From: Bacteroidales bacterium
Lineage (GTDB): Bacteria; Bacteroidota; Bacteroidia; Bacteroidales; UBA7960
Assembly: GCA_007120675.1 (NCBI GenBank)
Contig: SKNE01000142.1
Coordinates: forward strand, 1-8,180
Reading direction: 5' to 3'
DNA: 8,180 nucleotides
Position 1 is the first letter of the stretch. Every line of letters begins with the position of its first letter. Shown here piece after piece: positions 6,310 to 8,180 of the stretch. The notes below the pieces were generated by a model, which saw nothing but the letters and a program-made list of their open reading frames with translations, did not search any database and was not told where the DNA came from. The position numbers and the translations under genes are program-made.

Positions 6310-8180
6310 TACCTGAGCACCTCGGTGTAGTCCACCGGGTAATGCCCTTTGAATATGCTCCCGGAGAAACCGTCAATGGAGATCATATCACCGGGCTTCA
6401 GTGTCTCTCCGTTGATGGTGCAGTGCTTTTCCTTTTCATTGACGATCAGCGGACGGCAATTGAGCACACACACCTTCCCCAGCCTGGCAGCGGTGACGGC
6501 GGCATGGGAGGTGGTACCCCCCCTGGCTGCCACCAGTCCATCGCACTCAAAAATGATCGGGATATCGTCGGGCACCGTATCGGGGCGCAGCAGGATGCAG
6601 GAATCCTCCGGGTACTGCTTTCTCAATGCCATGATATCGTCCATATCAATGGCCACGCGACCGTTGAGCGCCCCGCCGCCGCCCCCGATGCCTCTGCCCA
6701 GCAGCTGCATTTGTGCGGGCTCCGGGGTAAAGACCTGCAAACGTTCCGTCTTGCTTGTATCCTGATCACGGACCTGCAATATATACAAATCTTTTGGATC
6801 GGACGATTCAAAAGTAAACTCGATCTCCTGGTGGTTGAAGCCTTTCTCCTCCACCAGTGCGTGGGCCAGGTCGTATAACCTGTTGTAAATGCCGGGTAAC
6901 AGTTCCTCCAGCGAATCGCGTTTTTCACGGCCTGTCAGCTGTTTCTGGAGTTTGGAGACCGGGAGGGCGTGAACAAGGCCGGCTACGATGTCTTCACCCT
7001 GGCTGCACAGGGTGAAGTCGCCATTGAGGTAGATGCCAGGTTTTTGCACCTGGGGGTTGTGCGTAAAGACGACCCCTGTACCGGAAAATTCGTCGATATT
7101 CCCCAGCACCATTTGCTGAATGACCACGGCCGTACCCCACTCGCCGGCAATCTGAAGGTGGTTGCGGTACACATTGGCTCTCTCGGAGCCCCAGGAGTCG
7201 AAAACGGACATGATGGACTGCTTCAACTGCTTCCAGGGGTTCTCCTCAAAATGTACCTTCTCCCGGGTGAGGACATCCTTATAGGCAAAGGCCATCTCCC
7301 TCATCTGTCCCGGACTGAACTGTATCTTCTGGGAAACGCGGTATTTCTCCTTGAAATCGACCATGATCTGGTCAAAGCGGTCCCGGTTGATCCCGTAGGT
7401 CATTCCCCAGCTCTGCAGCAGGCGCCTGTAGCAATCCCACGATGTCCATGCATAATTGGGCTGGCGGCTGAGCGACTCCACGATCTTGTCGTTCATGCCC
7501 ACATTCAAAAAGGTATTCATTGCACCTGGCATGGAAATGGCTGTGCCTGAGCGGACAGAGAGCAAGAGGGGTTGGCGCGGACAACCGTACTTTTTGCCAG
7601 TGCGCGCTTCCAGCTTGCGCAGGTGGGCATTGATCAGGCCATCCACCTCACTTTCCAGCGAGGCGTTGGCGTTGATGGCCCTTCGCCGCCGGAAAATTTC
7701 GGTACTTAAAACAAAACCCGGTGGAACGGGAAAGCCGTCCATGAATAACTTCTTCTGGAAATAGGCCTTCGAGCCCAGGAATATCTGGCTGTCCATGCGC
7801 GGACTCTCTTCATACAGGGGACTGATCACCAGGTCGGGATCGTAGGACATGATATCCCGTATGATGTCCTGCGGGAAATTGTCCACCATGTTCTGCAGTG
7901 AGTGGATCATCCGCGATATATAGTTATCCAGGGGCTGTATGAGGAAGGAGGTATATAGAATTTCCCTGTAAAAAGCTTCTGAATGCTTCACGATGAGCTC
8001 GTTGAGTTCCTTGGCCGACAATTCCTGGTGTGGGTCAAACACCTGTGGAATGATCATGCGCAGGGGCTGATCATAAAACCCAAAGAAATAGGTATGGGTG
8101 ATGTCTTTGACATTCTTTGACATGAACTGAAACAGGTTGACGAATTGCGCCAGTGAGAAGCTTTCGCTGGTGAGGCCATA
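6309..8180 (-). CDS. PPDK-like protein: ATP-grasp plus phosphohistidine domain, no PEP/pyruvate barrel (5' end beyond right edge)
   Basis: The frame stays open to the right edge, 19 codons above the first ATG (8123), so the true start is probably outside; positions below count from that Met. Residues about 115-455 match the pyruvate phosphate dikinase/PEP synthase ATP-grasp domain: 'GSKAYFQKKLFMDGFPVPPGF', 'LLLSVRSGTAISMPGAMNT' (Arg191), 'NPWKQLKQSIMSVFDSW', 'FSGTGVVFTHNP', 'CSQGEDIVAG' and 'EIEFTFE...LQVRD' (Glu433, Gln450, Arg452). After a Gly-rich linker the swivelling PEP-utiliser domain holds the phosphorylatable His540 in 'GGTTSHAAVTAARLGK'. The protein ends about 64 residues later, at the domain's usual end, without the C-terminal PEP/pyruvate TIM barrel of true PPDK. 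Residues 1-110 match nothing I know. ATP-driven histidine phosphorylation is plausible; the acceptor is unknown. It lies upstream of GAPDH on the same strand. Confidence 0.88.
   Translation of the reverse strand, partial: YGLTSESFSLAQFVNLFQFMSKNVKDITHTYFFGFYDQPLRMIIPQVFDPHQELSAKELNELIVKHSEAFYREILYTSFLIQPLDNYISRMIHSLQNMVDNFPQDIIRDIMSYDPDLVISPLYEESPRMDSQIFLGSKAYFQKKLFMDGFPVPPGFVLSTEIFRRRRAINANASLESEVDGLINAHLRKLEARTGKKYGCPRQPLLLSVRSGTAISMPGAMNTFLNVGMNDKIVESLSRQPNYAWTSWDCYRRLLQSWGMTYGINRDRFDQIMVDFKEKYRVSQKIQFSPGQMREMAFAYKDVLTREKVHFEENPWKQLKQSIMSVFDSWGSERANVYRNHLQIAGEWGTAVVIQQMVLGNIDEFSGTGVVFTHNPQVQKPGIYLNGDFTLCSQGEDIVAGLVHALPVSKLQKQLTGREKRDSLEELLPGIYNRLYDLAHALVEEKGFNHQEIEFTFESSDPKDLYILQVRDQDTSKTERLQVFTPEPAQMQLLGRGIGGGGGALNGRVAIDMDDIMALRKQYPEDSCILLRPDTVPDDIPIIFECDGLVAARGGTTSHAAVTAARLGKVCVLNCRPLIVNEKEKHCTINGETLKPGDMISIDGFSGSIFKGHYPVDYTEVLR

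Noticed and set aside
6309..8123. Taking the ATG at 8123 as the real start of the PPDK-like protein.
   Set aside because: The frame remains open for 19 more codons to the window edge, with normal-looking sequence (SLAQFVNLFQF) and no ribosome-binding motif before that ATG. The gene is more likely 5'-truncated by the window.

Overview
The window looks like an ordinary stretch of core chromosome from a member of the Bacteroidota, probably an anaerobic or microaerophilic Bacteroidales-type organism. This rests on a divergent tamB/tsaD pair of a kind I associate with this phylum, a perfect match to the Bacteroidota -7 promoter box (TAnnTTTG) ahead of tsaD, several starts without a Shine-Dalgarno sequence, and an anaerobe-type flavodiiron protein. 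The assignment is inference. Base composition is moderately GC-rich and even, and I see no mobile elements, tRNA or rRNA genes, CRISPR arrays or long repeats.

Layout. Positions 1 to about 1782 (minus strand) hold the N-terminal ~594 codons of a TamB/AsmA-like envelope protein that runs off the left edge. Its start is unusual: no ATG, GTG or TTG lies in frame ahead of its membrane anchor. Divergent from it, tsaD (1833-2846, plus) encodes the tRNA t6A threonylcarbamoyltransferase. From the right edge down to 2837 everything is on the minus strand. In transcription order the genes are a PPDK-like ATP-grasp/phosphohistidine protein (start beyond the right edge), a divergent glyceraldehyde-3-phosphate dehydrogenase, a class A flavodiiron protein and an unrecognised lipoprotein. 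The lipoprotein gene is tightly coupled to the flavodiiron gene and meets tsaD tail to tail with a 10-bp overlap.

How the genes fit together. tamB and tsaD are housekeeping (outer-membrane biogenesis and tRNA modification). The minus-strand group combines central carbon and phosphoryl-transfer enzymes with an oxygen/nitric-oxide detoxification enzyme. They are collinear with short gaps (71, 59 and 15 bp), but a terminator-like hairpin after the PPDK-like gene suggests at least two transcription units. There is no intergenic stretch above 300 bases.

I did not find a convincing undescribed system. The points most worth a second look are the tamB start (ATT codon or -1 slippage at an A7 run), the PPDK-like protein that ends after the phosphohistidine domain, the GAPDH with an altered cofactor loop and active-site surroundings, and the unknown lipoprotein coupled to the flavodiiron gene.
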